NCBI RefSeq assembly: GCF_030936135.1
Contig: NC_082610.1
Coordinates: forward strand, 17,432,428-17,496,427
Length of the DNA stretch: 64,000 nucleotides
Direction of reading: 5' to 3'
From: Gavia stellata
Lineage: Eukaryota; Chordata; Aves; Gaviiformes; Gaviidae
Part shown: one piece after another, positions 46,101 to 58,922 of the stretch
Layout: each line of letters opens with the position of its first letter
How positions within the stretch are numbered: the stretch's first letter is position 1
Notes under the pieces: generated by a model
Database searches by the model: none
Told to the model about the DNA's origin: nothing
The model's input: the letters and a program-made list of their open reading frames with translations, nothing else
Made by a program: the position numbers and the translations under genes

Positions 46101-48965
46101 CGGACCCCAGCCTGGAGTGGAGCTGGAAACGGTGCCAGTTGCATTGCTGTGCAGTTTTACGGACTATAGATGCTGTTTTGCTGCAGATGTTGACTGCAGT
46201 AAAACACGCACACATTGTACATTACAAATGTTGCTGGATTTAAAAGTTTCCTGGAGAAGCAACGTGAGTTTGCAACTCCGGAAAGAATATTGTTGGGACT
46301 TGTTGAAGTGCTTAATATGAACTGTAACACGCAAGCCATTAAAATGAGAATATTTGGCATTCGCAGTCACACATATGGGCCTTTCAAAACCATTCTTCTG
46401 GTTTGGCAGCTCCTACGGTCCTTGAATGATGCACAACCTCCTTTTATATGTTCCTGTAAGATGCCTCGGCAAAGTTGGCACTTTCTTAAAAACTTGCGGA
46501 GAAGAAATCTGATGAAGAAACACAGATCTGCTCTAAGGGAATCTTTGGAAACCTACTTCATTTGCCTGATTACTTTTGCAAATCCTAGCCGATACCTGTG
46601 CTTTGTGTTCGGATTTTTGTTTGGCTGCTTCTAGATGTGCAAATCTGGAAGCGGACTTGTTCGAAGCAGCCCTGAACCAGGCTTTGCAAACAAAATGTCA
46701 GCGCTGTCCGAGGCTGGGGACACTTTCTGTGCTGATACGCAACTCCTCTGAGTGGCCAAACTGATCCATCTCCCGCTCTGACAGTGCCATTGTCTAACCT
46801 GACTGTTGAGCGAAGCTTTAAGGCTAAGCAGAGGATAAAACCCTACAATTGACCATGTCCAATGACTGCCTCCATCATGTGACATTTCCTCCACGTACAT
46901 AAAGGCATAATTGACACTTTGGACCTTGCAGATGTTTTGCAATTCATTTGGTTCCCACAAAGATACCAGAAAGTAAGTCTCGTGAACTGGCAATACTCTG
47001 TTTTCCTCTGAGCGCGTTCTTATCTCTAAAACGCATTTAGATGCAAATTGCATCATGTCTCACGGCCCCACTTGTTTTGTTTTGCTTTTTCCTCTAAACA
47101 GACTGTGCCATTACTTTTTTTAAAGTATAAAAATATTCAGACGTTCCTGGAAAAACTGAGTACATTTGACTCCTTAGCGAGTGATCTGCTTCACACATGA
47201 ATGGCAGTATATTCTTCTACCCTCTGCTCATGGCACTCTGCTTTATGCTTCCTAATTTAATTTGCCTTTCTGACTCTTCAGTGATCCTTTACAAAGAGAA
47301 ACCTCTTTGCTAAGAGGCCATTTGCTGTGCTCTCAACAGAAGCAGATGTTATGAACAACTGGTTGGCTTCATCTGGGTCTCGGAGGTCTGGACAAAGGCA
47401 TAGCATGGTCAGGGGTGGCCCTCATACAGTACGAGATGTCTTAGTGCAAACCCAGCAAAACGATCACCTCTTCGTGTAATGGAGCAAAGCCTTATCCTCT
47501 GTGGCTTGTCCTTCCTCTCTGTAAAACGGGAAAGATGGCAATTCCCTCCTGATTCGGTTAAGATTTATCCCGTAAGCAGCCTTTGCTGTCACAGATGAGA
47601 CTCCTTGTTCTTAGCCTTACGATCACAACTCTTTTCGCCCCTATTTGCTCCTAATCGGCTGCCCTGAAGTGACAGGGCAGTAAAGGCAGGGATATTGCTA
47701 GGTGCAGTCTGCCTGGTTTACCTTCCTCACTCTGGATTTATCAGAGGTGAGAAAACGGCAGCTCCTTTTTTCACAAGAGAAATAAAACCAGCTCCTTTGG
47801 ACAAACTGTTCTAGGCTGAGTCTGCAGGCGATAATTTCTTCTAGAAATGAAGGGAGTTCCGCGATGTCTTCCCATACTGATGTATCACTTGCGCCTCTGC
47901 CTGTGTGGCTTCACATTTCTCTAAATAATGATCAACAATAATATATACGTTTATGTATAATCTTTCCTTCTCTGGTGATGGATCCTATATGCGCACACAT
48001 ACATCCATATACACACACTCTCCTCACTTTCTCAGATGATGAAGCTTATGCCAGTCTCACTGACGCTCATCAGACCAGCTTGGATGAGCACAGGACAGGG
48101 AACCCCCCATAATATGATACAGGAAAGACAGCAGGGCCACTAGGCTCTGGCCAGTGGAAAAAAAAAGGAAAGCACAGATCCCATTTTATTTTTCTTTCAA
48201 AAGATGTAGGGAGACCCATCCTCATTCGGGAGTCCAACTCTGTGTCTTATTGTCCTGTATATTTTCCTTTCCTAAGTATTTTAAAAATCATTTCAAATAC
48301 ACTCGGTGCTGTTGTAAGGACGGACTGACAGCCATGAGGTCCTCTGCTCACTGCCCGCAGACAACCTGGGCAGCTGGCATGTCTAGGGATACTGCAGGAT
48401 CTCCTTTTCCACCTGCCCCCCCTTTTCCTCTGCCCCCACAATGCACATGAAGAGTATTTAAGGTTCCCAAAGCCTTCCCACTGAATTGTGCAAAACCCAC
48501 AGTCACCAAGGCAAACCTGGGTGATTCTGCTGCAACGTGGCACTGAGGCAATTTTATCGCTTTCAGACAAGCTTCTAAAATACCAAGGTACAACGTCAGA
48601 AGGATGGCTAAACATGGAAGGTACAGCACAGAAGGAATGGCTAAAAACCTCAACTTTTCTGGGTCAGCTAGTGTATTTACCCTAGTCTTTGCCCACAGAC
48701 CAGGCTTATTGAAACCTTTGCTAAGGCAGGATCATTTCCAGCGCTAGAAGGCTTTTTAATTTGTCTGTGGAAAGCCTAATAAGAATCAAAGACACTGGTG
48801 AACAGATTCAGACCAAAACCAGACCATTTTAATAGCGGTGGGATTAAGGCTGTGACAAACCTCAGGGAAAGAAGTGGATCTTGGTGTCTTCATGTCAAGA
48901 CCGAGCGCCTTTTTGTAAGATAACGCTTAAGTCGGACAAATTGCTGGACTCAGCAAAGAGCAGCT
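40181..48965. other. Noncoding, CDKN1C-KCNQ1 interval
   Basis: No gene recognised. A small GC-rich patch lies at about 44425-44530. Probable old repeat debris is at 47505-47570, where CTCTGTAAAACGGGAAAGAT resembles the common ancient 'CTGTAAAATGGGGATAATA' end. A plus-strand frame at 46215-46634 (139 codons) has no known homology and a repetitive Leu/Arg/Phe make-up. Confidence 0.45.
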
Positions 48966-49047
48966 GGGTGAGATCTATGGCCTGTATCACAGAGAAGTTC
49001 AGACCAGGTGGTCTAATGGGCTCTTCTGCCTTTAAAACCTATGGAAT
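48966..49047 (+). mobile_element. Old CR1-type LINE 3' end fragment
   Basis: The sequence TGAGATCTATGGCCTGTAT ... AGTTCAGACCAGGTGGTCTA ... GGGCTCTTCTGCCTTTAAAA then CCTATGGAA matches the widespread sauropsid CR1-type tail, whose consensus reads approximately 'GAGATTCTGTGGCCTG... GTCAGACTAGATGATC... TGGTCCCTTCTGGCCTTAAAATCTATGAA'. It is only about 80 bp and strongly diverged, so old. Confidence 0.65.
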
Positions 49048-52000
49048 ACTGGAGCAGCAAGGATGTCCTGAGTCCCGTGGACCAGTTCCCTGCCTTTGCG
49101 GGCAATCGTATGGTCTCTTTCACAAATTAATCAAGCGATGACTTAAAGCTGGGGTTTTGGTCCCCCATATTTACACTGAGGTGCTGTTGCCCCTTCTCTG
49201 ATGTTTAGAAACCTTCAAGAACATATTCATGGACAACTTACATCTTTGTCCTTGTAGTAATATTGTCCTTTGGGTGAAACAGCACTTCTCCTTCCTGCAC
49301 ATATTTATGGAGAGCAACCTTAGCCTTTTGCTTTGCTAGGTTAGACAGAGAAACTCCTAATACAGGCTCTCGGTTCCTCTGACTGCTCTCGTTACCCTAC
49401 TTCTGCTCCGTGCCACTTTCAGGAAAGACTCATCCAGCTCAAGTAACCAGACTACTACACAGCACTCCAGCTGAAGGCTCAGTACTGCGGGCAGCTTCCA
49501 CAATTTCTAAAGCAATACCTCACCCGGTACTATTCTCAGACCAAGAGCACCTTCTGCTCACTGCCAGCAGAGGAGGAGAAGGGCTGCATGGCTGAGACCC
49601 AGTTTCCAATCTACGCGATACCAATGCACGGACCTTGCGCACTCACAACCACACCAAGCCCGGGCACTTTGCCTGTACCTTCCCAGCTGGCCCCGCTCTC
49701 TTGGCCAGGACGGAGGGCTTCGCACCTGCAAAGATAACGCAGAGACTCTGGTGGAGCAAATTGCTGATAGCTTTCAATAGTTAGATAGAAAAATAGGAAC
49801 TCTGTCCAAATCTATAACAAAGCGCGGGTATTTCCAGCCCCTCCTCCTCGCTCTTGAAAGCTGCCAAGCAAAACAGGGCTCAGCAGCCTCGCTCACGACC
49901 GGCTCTATCTCCTCTTGCACATGCACTCTAGTGCGGTCTCTACTTTTATGATCACACGCCACCTCACGCATGTGATGAAGTAAATACACTTACTGCCACG
50001 GCACATCTAGCGAACAGGTCAGGGGCAAAACATGCTGCGAATCAAAACTGAATTTCCTGAGAATATTTAAAACCGGTCTTCTGGCTCAGCGTAACATCTC
50101 ATTGTCATTTTCTGCCACTAGCTCTGAGGTCTACAGAACAGAGGTTGTTTCATGCTAGGAAAACCCTAAACTTTGTTTCCTCTTTTCCTCATAGTAGATC
50201 TGAAACATTTCAGGCAAATCTTTTTAAAAATTGCCTTTAGGTCATATATATATAAAAATATATATATATATATATATAAAGTGTTACTTTGAAAGTAAAA
50301 TATCTAGAAAGTTATAAATGAGTGAAAATAATGAATCGGATTTGACATTATAACAAACTTACCACAATATCAACATAGATATGTATGTTATTATTATTTG
50401 ATACATAGATAACAGAACCTCTCTTAACTGTTATTGCTGGTTTTCTGATACTTGACCTTATCCTGAGATACAATGCAGTATTTTAAAGTTACTCATACCT
50501 TGACTGGGGAAAGCACTTAGGCCTGCAGTTCAGCATATTTGTGCTTAGACATCACCGGTATTTCCTTAATTGTGTGGTTTGAATACTTATTGAAACCTCA
50601 TGCTTGATTTTTGAATTTTTTTAAACAAGTATTTTCAACTTCATTGAATGAACAGTCTACTCCATGCGGATATAAGATGAAGTTTGGGGATTTTGGCTAG
50701 CCGCGATGACTACAGATATCTGAGGAAGGTAACACTGCTAATATAATTGTTCTGCAACCGAGTAAAGGATTCGATGGGACATATGTCTTTTATTGATGGA
50801 GAAAACATCTTTCCACTACTTCTTTTTGCTGATGAAACTATGTGACTTACATTGCTAAAACTGAATTTCAGAGTACTATGCGTAGTCCCTGTGCTTGATC
50901 ATGGTTATAGTCCAGACCTTGGCTCTTTAAATAAGCAAAGAATATAGGCACTCAAAAAATAAAAGTTACATCAGAAGAAACCCCTTAGAAATCCAAAAGG
51001 AAGGTGAAACCCATTATTTTTTTCAAATAGTTCCCAGCAAGGAAAAATCCAGAGACCTCCAGTCAATGAGCAGTCCTACTTCTTCAAGAGCCGACTCATC
51101 TATAGAAGTTTTAAGCTTTTTTTTTGGTCTGGATTAAAAGACGTAAGCACCTAAAAAAACCTGAAGCAGAAAAATAAATAAAGTCACCTCAGTGCTTCAC
51201 GGATACCCTGGCTTTTGCAAAGGCTTGTCCAAGCACAACCTAAATAATTCAAACCATCGTTGTCAGGCAGCAGCGCCGTCCTCCTCAATAGCCACTTGCC
51301 TTATCACTCTACAGCAGATGCTTCAGCCAACCATTGGATATTGAAAACATAAATAATGAAACAAAATTTGGAGACAATGGTTTCTGGGCCGGGGACAAAA
51401 TACTGATGGATATTGTCAGTCTCGGAGTAACCAAGCAGCAAAAGCTCAAGTGACAACAATAGGGAGGAGAAGAATAGGGACAAGTGAGGAGCCCTGAATC
51501 TCAATAAGGCCTGGAGCTGCACATGCTGCTGTTACCCTAGAAACTAACCTCTCCCCTGAAGAGGTTTGCCGGGGCATTGTCCGGGGGACACAAGATGTGT
51601 CATACACCAGATGGTCGTGTGCTGTATAACTCAGTTATCTGAGCGGCGGAGTGGAGGAATGCACGCCGCAGAGCGCTCCGGAGGGCCGCCCAGGGCACCA
51701 TCTGTTCTTTCAGACCCAAGGCACTGCTTTGGCTTTGGCTTTTTTTTTTTTTCTCCTTCCAAGAAAGGAGGGGAAAACAAAATTAAAATGATTCACTATT
51801 CAGCAGGGGAAAAAAAAAAGAAAAAGCTTAATACAGTTACCATATCTAGCTTTCATTTAGCTAATTTTATCCCTGGGTTTTATGTCAGGTGAATTGCTTT
51901 TTTACGCCTGGGAGAGCAGCAATTATTTCTCTCTCAGGAGTCTATCATTTATAAATAAAACCCCTTTGAGACCTCATCGGTCATTTACCATCTGAAAACC

Positions 52001-52416
52001 CCCAAACACTTTTAGCCATATGTTCTCCAAAGTCTCCTCTCTCCTCCCCGAAGCTCCCTGCGAAGGTTTCGGCAACGCGGGGGAAAGAGCGTTTTTCTTT
52101 TCCAGGAATTGTTCTCCCCTTCGGCCGGGAAGGGGGGAAGGAACAAAACAAAAAGTCAGAGTCGAAGCAGCGGTTTGAAGAACTGGCGTAGGAAGGAAAT
52201 GTTAATCACAGGCTGTGTGGTGCCAAGGAGCAGTGACTAACGCGCCCGCGAGGTGCAGGCACCAGGAAACATCCCAGGGGCCCGTCCCAAGTCCCAGGGA
52301 CCACCGGAACCAGCCGAAAGCCTTGCTGCCTTCTGCCGGCTTTGGATCGAGCCCCGAATCAACTCGTGGGAGTGGGAGAACCAGATAGAAATGAAGGTTC
52401 AGGACACTTCAGGGTA
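49048..52416. other. Noncoding, CDKN1C-KCNQ1 interval
   Basis: No gene recognised. AT-rich from 50160 to 51200, including the AT microsatellite at 50244-50279. The stretch 51895-52030 is unique AT-rich sequence (CATTTATAAATAAAACC and neighbours) that could be conserved noncoding DNA. Confidence 0.45.
50244..50279. repeat. (AT)n microsatellite
   Basis: ATATATATATA, an AAAA interruption, then an uninterrupted TA run of about 20 nt within locally AT-rich DNA. Confidence 0.95.
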
Positions 52417-52445
52417 CCTTAATACACTTTAAAGGTGTATTAAGG
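52417..52445. repeat. Perfect 11-bp inverted repeat (hairpin)
   Basis: CCTTAATACAC and its exact reverse complement GTGTATTAAGG are separated by seven bases (TTTAAAG). The stem would be 11 bp with no mismatch. No gene or repeat family explains it. Confidence 0.9.
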
Positions 52446-55437
52446 CTTAGCACTTGGGTGCAAGAAGATCGAGACAGGGTAGTAAAAGCAATGCTCAGGT
52501 TGCAAGAAGCAGGAACTCAACTGTGTGTGCCTGGGGCAGTACTTTTTGCTTAATGACAGCACCCGTCTTCTGGTACACCTTTCTGCTCCCCTGTTTCTGT
52601 CCCATGGTGGCTGAGGATCCCCCACCTCGCAGCACAGGAGAGAAAATAAATGGAAAATAAAATACTTGCTTGATTGCCGACTGAAATAACAGAGAAACAT
52701 TTGCAAGCGTTTAAGCAAACGCGTTATTTAAAATCTGCTCTATAACGGCTGCAAGTGAGCACACGGCGCACTGGCTGCGAGTCCGCAGCTCCTGCAGCAC
52801 AGGCAGAGGAGGGTTTCAGCGGGGTGAGCACATCTTCTGCTATTCAGATTTTAAAAGACAAACTATGATTAAAAAGATGTTGCGACTTGCGGAAAACTCC
52901 CTCGTGCAGTTGCGATCAGTCCTCATGGGGGTAACTCTTACCTGATGGTTTCCAAAAGTGATCTGAAGGGCATGTATCCCATCAAACCCGCATCCAGTGT
53001 TTCAATCAGCACTTAGAAGGAAATCCCTCGGGAAATCAAGGAAAAAAAAAATCTGCTTCTTCAAAGCAGAAGATTTACATGCAGAATAAGGGCCAAGGAT
53101 GCAAAAGGAGTAAAATCTGAATCACGTTTACATTTAGGTTCCATTTATAGACAGCTCAGTTAATAACCCCATTGGGCAATCATTAGGACTAACAAATTAT
53201 TAGGCAATGCTTAAACAACAGTTGCAGACGATAGCATCTCACAAGCTGCTTGTAATCCTAATACTTCATACGTGCTTATCATTCTTACAGCACTGGTAGT
53301 GCTTGTAACAACTCTGTCTAACATATTAATCTTTACGAATTACTGATCAATATACTCCTAGGGCTATAACATACAGCAGAACTGAAAATTGAATTTGTTT
53401 TCCTCCTTGGCTTCTTATTTTTCATTTCCCCATAAGATTGCCAGCACAGAAAGCAGCAGCGACGCATTTCAGCACAGCTGGCTTGAAAGGTTGTGTGAAC
53501 CGCACAGGCACCGGGGACTCGGAGCACGACGCTCCCAGCCTCGGGAAATTATGGCAAGAAAACCTCTAAAGATTTGTCTGCTCACTCCCGCCGGGGATTT
53601 GCCCTTCTCTGATGCCAGAGAGCTCGCTGAAGGCTGCCTAGCCCACTTTCTGCACCTGGCCGAGTGATTGACCAGCAACTCGACAGGGTCGTGGAAGCTT
53701 TATTTCCTTTGTTCCACGGGTGTCTGCCATGGGGAGCCAAGCCTGGATTAACCGAGCCTGAATCCCTGGGCAGCTCGCCAAAGCAATGCTAGCTCTGAAG
53801 CAAACACAACTCCAAGATGGTTTTGAGACCAGCTTTATGGATCAGTTCTTCTTAGGCGCAAATCCATGGGCAGAGAGCATAATGCCTCACGTCAGGCCCC
53901 CGGGAAGCCTCTCCCCACAGGCAGCGGTTGCCAGCCCATGCGGGAGCGATGTGAACTTGGACAATGCCATTTCTTTCGGGCCAGCCCTTCCCCAGCAGTG
54001 CTCCCTCGCCAGCGATGTAGGCATCTTTTCACTGGACACCACGCCGTATAACAATAACGTGCACAGACATGTTTCATAATAGGTCTATCCAGCACCTGCA
54101 TTTTCTTTGTTGCAGCGCCAAGCATTTTGTCATATTAGCTTTTAGGTTGCTGTCATTGGGAGCAATATAAGAAAAACGCTATTTTCCACCATCTTTCAAT
54201 AGCTGATCCAAAGGCAAGGTGCACCAAGCCTTGCAGGAGCCACCAACTCCCAAGAACATGCCTGCTGCAAGTCTCCTCCTCACCCCAGGAGTTAGAGGTT
54301 GTCTTCTGCTCCAAAGTGAGGGGTTACATCTCTTCCAGACCTCTGGGTTCGGGGCGGGGAGAGTGGACTTTTAACCTAGTTCCTGTGGAAACAAGGTTAA
54401 TGCACTCACACTGTGTTTGTTTTGCCTCCCCCTAATAACTTTTGAACCCGTCGACCTTGTTCAACTCAACTTGACAGAAGGGTAGAGGTCTACAAAATAA
54501 TTAAGTTCTTATGAGTTTTGTGAAAATAGGCACTGAGGTAGAAGAGAGAGGGGCCCGGAATCAAGGTCCTTGCTGAGGAAAGCCTGAGCACAAATGCAAA
54601 TCTCGTTGGGCACCAGAGGAACGACACAGAAAACAAACCTGCTCTACATTGCAACCACACAAAAAAAGCTTCAGCTGAAATTTGCACTCCTTAGACATCA
54701 AAGTCAGCCTGCAGACAAGACAGAAAAAAGCCAGCGTTCATAGAATTACTTGCTATTTTCAATTTGAACTCGGCAACTTTTGGTTATTGCACGGGAGCAA
54801 ATCCTTCTTGGGACATAGCTAAGTGTCACCTCCACACCACGCTGGTGTAACAACTCACTGCCTTTCATGTACCTTCATCACAGCTGCCGCTGCGCAGGGA
54901 GCCCAGGATGCAAAACGTTACACAAGCTATTTTAAATTAAATTGGAGAGCATTTAAAAAGCCTTTGCTCTGTATGCAGAAACATTGCATTGTGTGTGTTC
55001 GAGTGTGGTAGGTAAGGAAATTCATATCGCTGAAGTGGAACGAAATACCGCTAATTGTTGCGGGTTGAAAACGTGAGTGGCAAGCAAGAGTGTTATAAGA
55101 GTATTATAAACCAGTGATTTGAAAACAGAAGTGGGAAAACAGAAACTTGTGAATTCACGTGGCTCTGTAACCACAAGGAAAGCAACGCTGCCTACGCATC
55201 TGAGCCCAGCTTCCACTGAAAGACCATGGAAAAGCATCTTTACCACACATTTTGAACTTGCAAAGGCTTACATTGACCTGCACGGACTAAGTAGTCCCAC
55301 TGCAGGCAACAGCCCACTCCTTGCATAAATGAAGGACACAAGTACATTTTCACAGGAGTAGGACATAAACGGGACTTGCATCAGGCCTTTAATCTTTTTT
55401 CTTTACTTCTCAATGCCCCTCCAAACCACCACTCCAT
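52446..55437. other. Noncoding, CDKN1C-KCNQ1 interval
   Basis: No gene or transposon recognised. Open frames are short and unfamiliar (for example 53786-54079 plus). Sequence is mixed with no notable simple repeat. Confidence 0.45.
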
Positions 55438-55495
55438 CAGTAAATGAGAACAGTAATACCCATCTCAGCAGGGTACACGAGGATTAGCTTAAAAC
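55438..55495 (+). repeat. Ancient amniote repeat fragment
   Basis: CAGTAAATGAGAACAGTAAT then ACCCATCTCAGCAGGGTACA and GAGGATTAGC parallels the old repeat motif 'GTAAAATGGGAATAATA... ACCTACCTCACAGGGTGTTG... GAGGATTAA'. Short and mutated. Confidence 0.4.
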
Positions 55496-55995
55496 TGTTT
55501 TTACCTTTTCTCCTTTAAACTCCCAGAAAAGAAAATCTTCCTGTATTTTACTTTTTTATATTTCAAAAAGCAATTTGTTTCTTGCCCAGACCTTTTCAGC
55601 TCAGGGCCCTGGAATATTTCCACCTTCCTCAGCACTGATGGGTGATAAATCAGCCCAGAGCTGTCTGCTAGCAGCAACGGTCCTTAATTTGCTGTGCTAA
55701 AATGGCTATTTAATCCGCTGACATCCGAAGATTTCTGCCCCAGCTAGTGTTCGAGCATAGTGCTGGCCCATTGCATTATTTGAAATGAACCTGATTTAAA
55801 ATACAAGAGTGAAAAAGAGTGATGGCCGGACTTCTGGTCTTCTTTTGTAAGACACTATGTCAAAGGGGATCTAAACCCCAACCTGCTCTATCGGTCAGTT
55901 TGGCAGCAGGCGCTTCCAACCCTGAAACTCCTTGTGCTCAGAATAATAAAGGCTTTGCATATAGCAGGGCTCCAGGGTGGCTCTTACCTCCTGAG

Positions 55996-56258
55996 TAATT
56001 ATTTATACGAGAGTGGTACCTCAAGCCCCCAGAGTGCCGGTCCCTTTGTGCTAGGCACTGAGCAAACAGACACAAAGGGGCTGTCCCTGTCCCGAGGAAT
56101 TTGTGGTCTAAATAGACACGCGGGCTGAGCAGAGGAGAGGGGGCAACAGAAGTGGCCCAACAGGTGAAATGACTCGCCCTGAGGTCACACTGCAGGTTAA
56201 TGCTGATGCCAGGCACAGTGCTTCTGTCTCTTGAATCCCAACACAGCCCCCTAACCAG
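55996..56258 (+). repeat. Ancient amniote interspersed repeat (MIR/L3-like)
   Basis: The best preserved old repeat here. In order it shows TAATTATTTATACGAGAGTG (variant of a TATTTATTATACGGTAGCAC-type start), TACCTCAAGCCCCCAGAGTG, TTTGTGCTAGGCACTGAGCA, GGGGCTGTCCCTGTCCCGAG, GAATTTGTGGTCTAAATAGA, GGTGAAATGACTCGCCCTGA, GGTCACACTGCAGGTTAATG, CTCTTGAATCCCAACACAG and CCCCCTAACC. This is the module order of the ancient amniote element known from turtle, crocodile and bird DNA. The class is uncertain between SINE and CR1/L3 LINE. Confidence 0.65.
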
Positions 56259-58916
56259 GAGCCCATGCTTTTGCTCATCTCCCAAACCTCCTCCCTTGCA
56301 CGCATGCACCCCCCCCCCCCCATTAATCTTTTTTTTTGCAAACTTGTATGGTGGACCGAGACAGGGTGAGCTTTCATCACCACCTTCAGCTGGGCGGCCC
56401 CACGTTTCTCCTCCTTTCCTATTCACTGCCTTCCTACCTTCCGTATCTGGCATAGCACCCAGACCCTGCTAGGCTGGGGAAGCTGAGCCAGCTCACATTT
56501 TTTTTAGATGCCTTTTTTTTTAGCTGACCTTTAATTTTCAGGCAGGGATGGGGGTCCAGGCCTAGCTTACACCGGTCTTGAAATGCAAACTGCTATTGAG
56601 CTGTTCTGAGACTCCTTTCTGCAGCCTCAGATGCCTTTATTTTAACACAGTTTACAAAAACAGCGTAAAAAATTATAAAGTCAAGGCTTTGCCTACCTTA
56701 CAGTTTCCTTTCTTCTCCTTCAAGCTATTTACAAATGTTTCCTACCCACTTAAAAAAACCCACCCTGGACTGTTTGGATGAACAGCGGACAGCAGCAGAT
56801 AAGGTTTCAGCAGAAACACGTACTCACTGCATGCTGGTGACTTCAGGCTGGTCCGGCGTTGAACCCTTCAGCTCATCTTCCTGCTGGTGCCATTCCACAA
56901 TGCTCCGTGAAAGAAAGATGCTGAAGTACCTACTCCCAGGAGAAGTCGTTGAGGTATGAAGCCCCAGCAGGCAAAATAAATCCATCGGGTCCTCCGAGCA
57001 GAGGTCAGCCCTGTCCCCGGTGAGCACTTGGGGATGGCTAGCTCCAGGCAGCTGCACGGCAGATTTGGGTGGCTCATTTTGTGACATCCCTCTTCAGCTG
57101 GGAAAATGGATCATCTTCTTTTTCTTAGGGCGAGGTGGATTATCAGATTTCAAGTAGCAGGTCTCAGAGCTGGTGCTCTTTCCGAAAGGATCAGCTGGAC
57201 CCAGGTGAGGAATCACCGACCTCATGACAACTCGCCACCAGCCTTGAGAATCCGTAAAACCTGGTTATTCCCAGGATTCTGGTAACGGTGTTTTTTGGAT
57301 GGATAGAGACCAACTGACACATCAAGAAAGGGAAATTATCTTTCGCATGAAATGTTTGCTCTGCCAGACTGTTATCACCGAGATTAGCTGCCAACCAGAA
57401 AATGTAGGTATGGTCTTGGGAACAAACAGGTAGGAATGGGTGCACTTTCTGGTGAACACACCGCCCCTAGAAACGCATAGACCTGGCTGCTTTCACCAAG
57501 GGCTGCGAGACACACCTTTCTCCCCACGGCCACCCCAGCTAATTACGTCCTGTTTTATTTCTCTAGTAAAGAATCAGCAGAAGGTTTCCAGTCCTGCATT
57601 GCAAATAAGGCATCTGTACACTGTACAATGGGCCAAGAGAAAAAAGAAAAGCAAAGTCAACAGCTTTCCTGTGTGCATCGAGTGTCTGGATTTTAGAATA
57701 ACCAAAAGACATGGCACTCTTGTCCTGTGTTTTATTAGGAAATTAACAGGCTGATTGATAACCTGAAATTACATAGTGAATCTCATTTAAAAAACGTTCA
57801 AAATCATGACAATTATTTTGATTTCTATAAAACATAATGCCCAGATACAATTCCTGTTTATGCCTGTAAATTTCTACACCCTTAACATTTATCTACCGTA
57901 CAGCAGCGAGGCTGGATAACTGGAACATAATCTGTAAAGTTAAATACAGTGTACTTTTCTCTGCAGTCCAAGTGAAAGAGGTGAAATGTTGAAAAGCAAG
58001 CCTGGAATACGAGCAGCGCTATGAGAAGGTTCCCTGCGATCTCAGTTCATTACGCGTCAGTATTTCAGACTGCTCGAAGATATTGAAGGCTGGTGGCGTT
58101 AACTGCCGGGCAAAGCTAGGAGGCTTTAGGGCACCAGTTTTCCAGGAGAGGGAGAGAGACCGCCGCGGGGTACAGGCTCTGCAGCGAGGGGAATAGGGTG
58201 CACTGGATGTGTATGATGCTCAAAGTGCAAGAGCTGATATATCTGTCTACATCCGCCTCTTTTGCCAGCGGTATGGGCTACCACCACCACATTGGACTAA
58301 ATAGCTTTACTTGACGCTCTGTTTGACGTTCAAAGCAGGGCTAATATGGCATAGGTGCTGACTATCTGCAAGGGCTGAATTTCAACCATAGGAATCAAAG
58401 CCCAAATCCCGCTCACGTTGTGCGTGTGAAAAATCACACTGAGCCAAACATTGCTGGCTTTATTGCAACTACCGTGTGGGGTAATGTGGTTCAACTCTAT
58501 GGGTTGTAGCTGAGGCCCTCGGCCCTCTAAATTAGAGCTGGCACTTTTCAATACCCAATGACTCTTGTAGGGAGTTGAATTTCTGAAGACGTTATTCAGG
58601 AAACTATTCAAATTGTCATATATGCTGTCTGGATGAGAGACGCTTTCCTGAACTGGGGCCTCGATTCCTGCGAGGATTATGGATGCTCAGTAAGTGGCCA
58701 GCTCAAGCACTTGACTGGCAAGTCCAGTCACTTCAGCCTCTTGTACTATTCTTGGCGACTGTAAGCTAAAAACCAGTAGATTTAAGAAGTAGTGGGCCTT
58801 CTTTTTTAAAAAGCTATTTCAGGACAAGTACGTTGAGACCACTGCGTTTTCTATTTATATATAAATTCTTTGGCAACAATTTTCTAGAAAGCAGAATAAT
58901 TTTTTCTATGTAATAC
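56259..58916. other. Noncoding between CDKN1C-KCNQ1 interval and KCNQ1 3' end
   Basis: No gene recognised. A C-run lies at 56310-56321. An AT-rich unique segment at about 57720-57960 could be conserved noncoding DNA. This region is immediately downstream of KCNQ1 on the minus strand. Confidence 0.45.
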
Positions 58917-58922
58917 TTTATT
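58917..58922 (-). terminator. KCNQ1: Putative KCNQ1 poly(A) signal AATAAA
   Basis: TTTATT on the plus strand reads AATAAA on the minus strand. It is the first such hexamer found going downstream of the KCNQ1 stop codon, about 690 nt away. A more distal site (TTTATT near 58459) is also possible. Confidence 0.5.

Noticed and set aside
46215-46634. 139-codon plus-strand frame
   Set aside because: No known family; a chance frame is the simplest explanation without conservation data.
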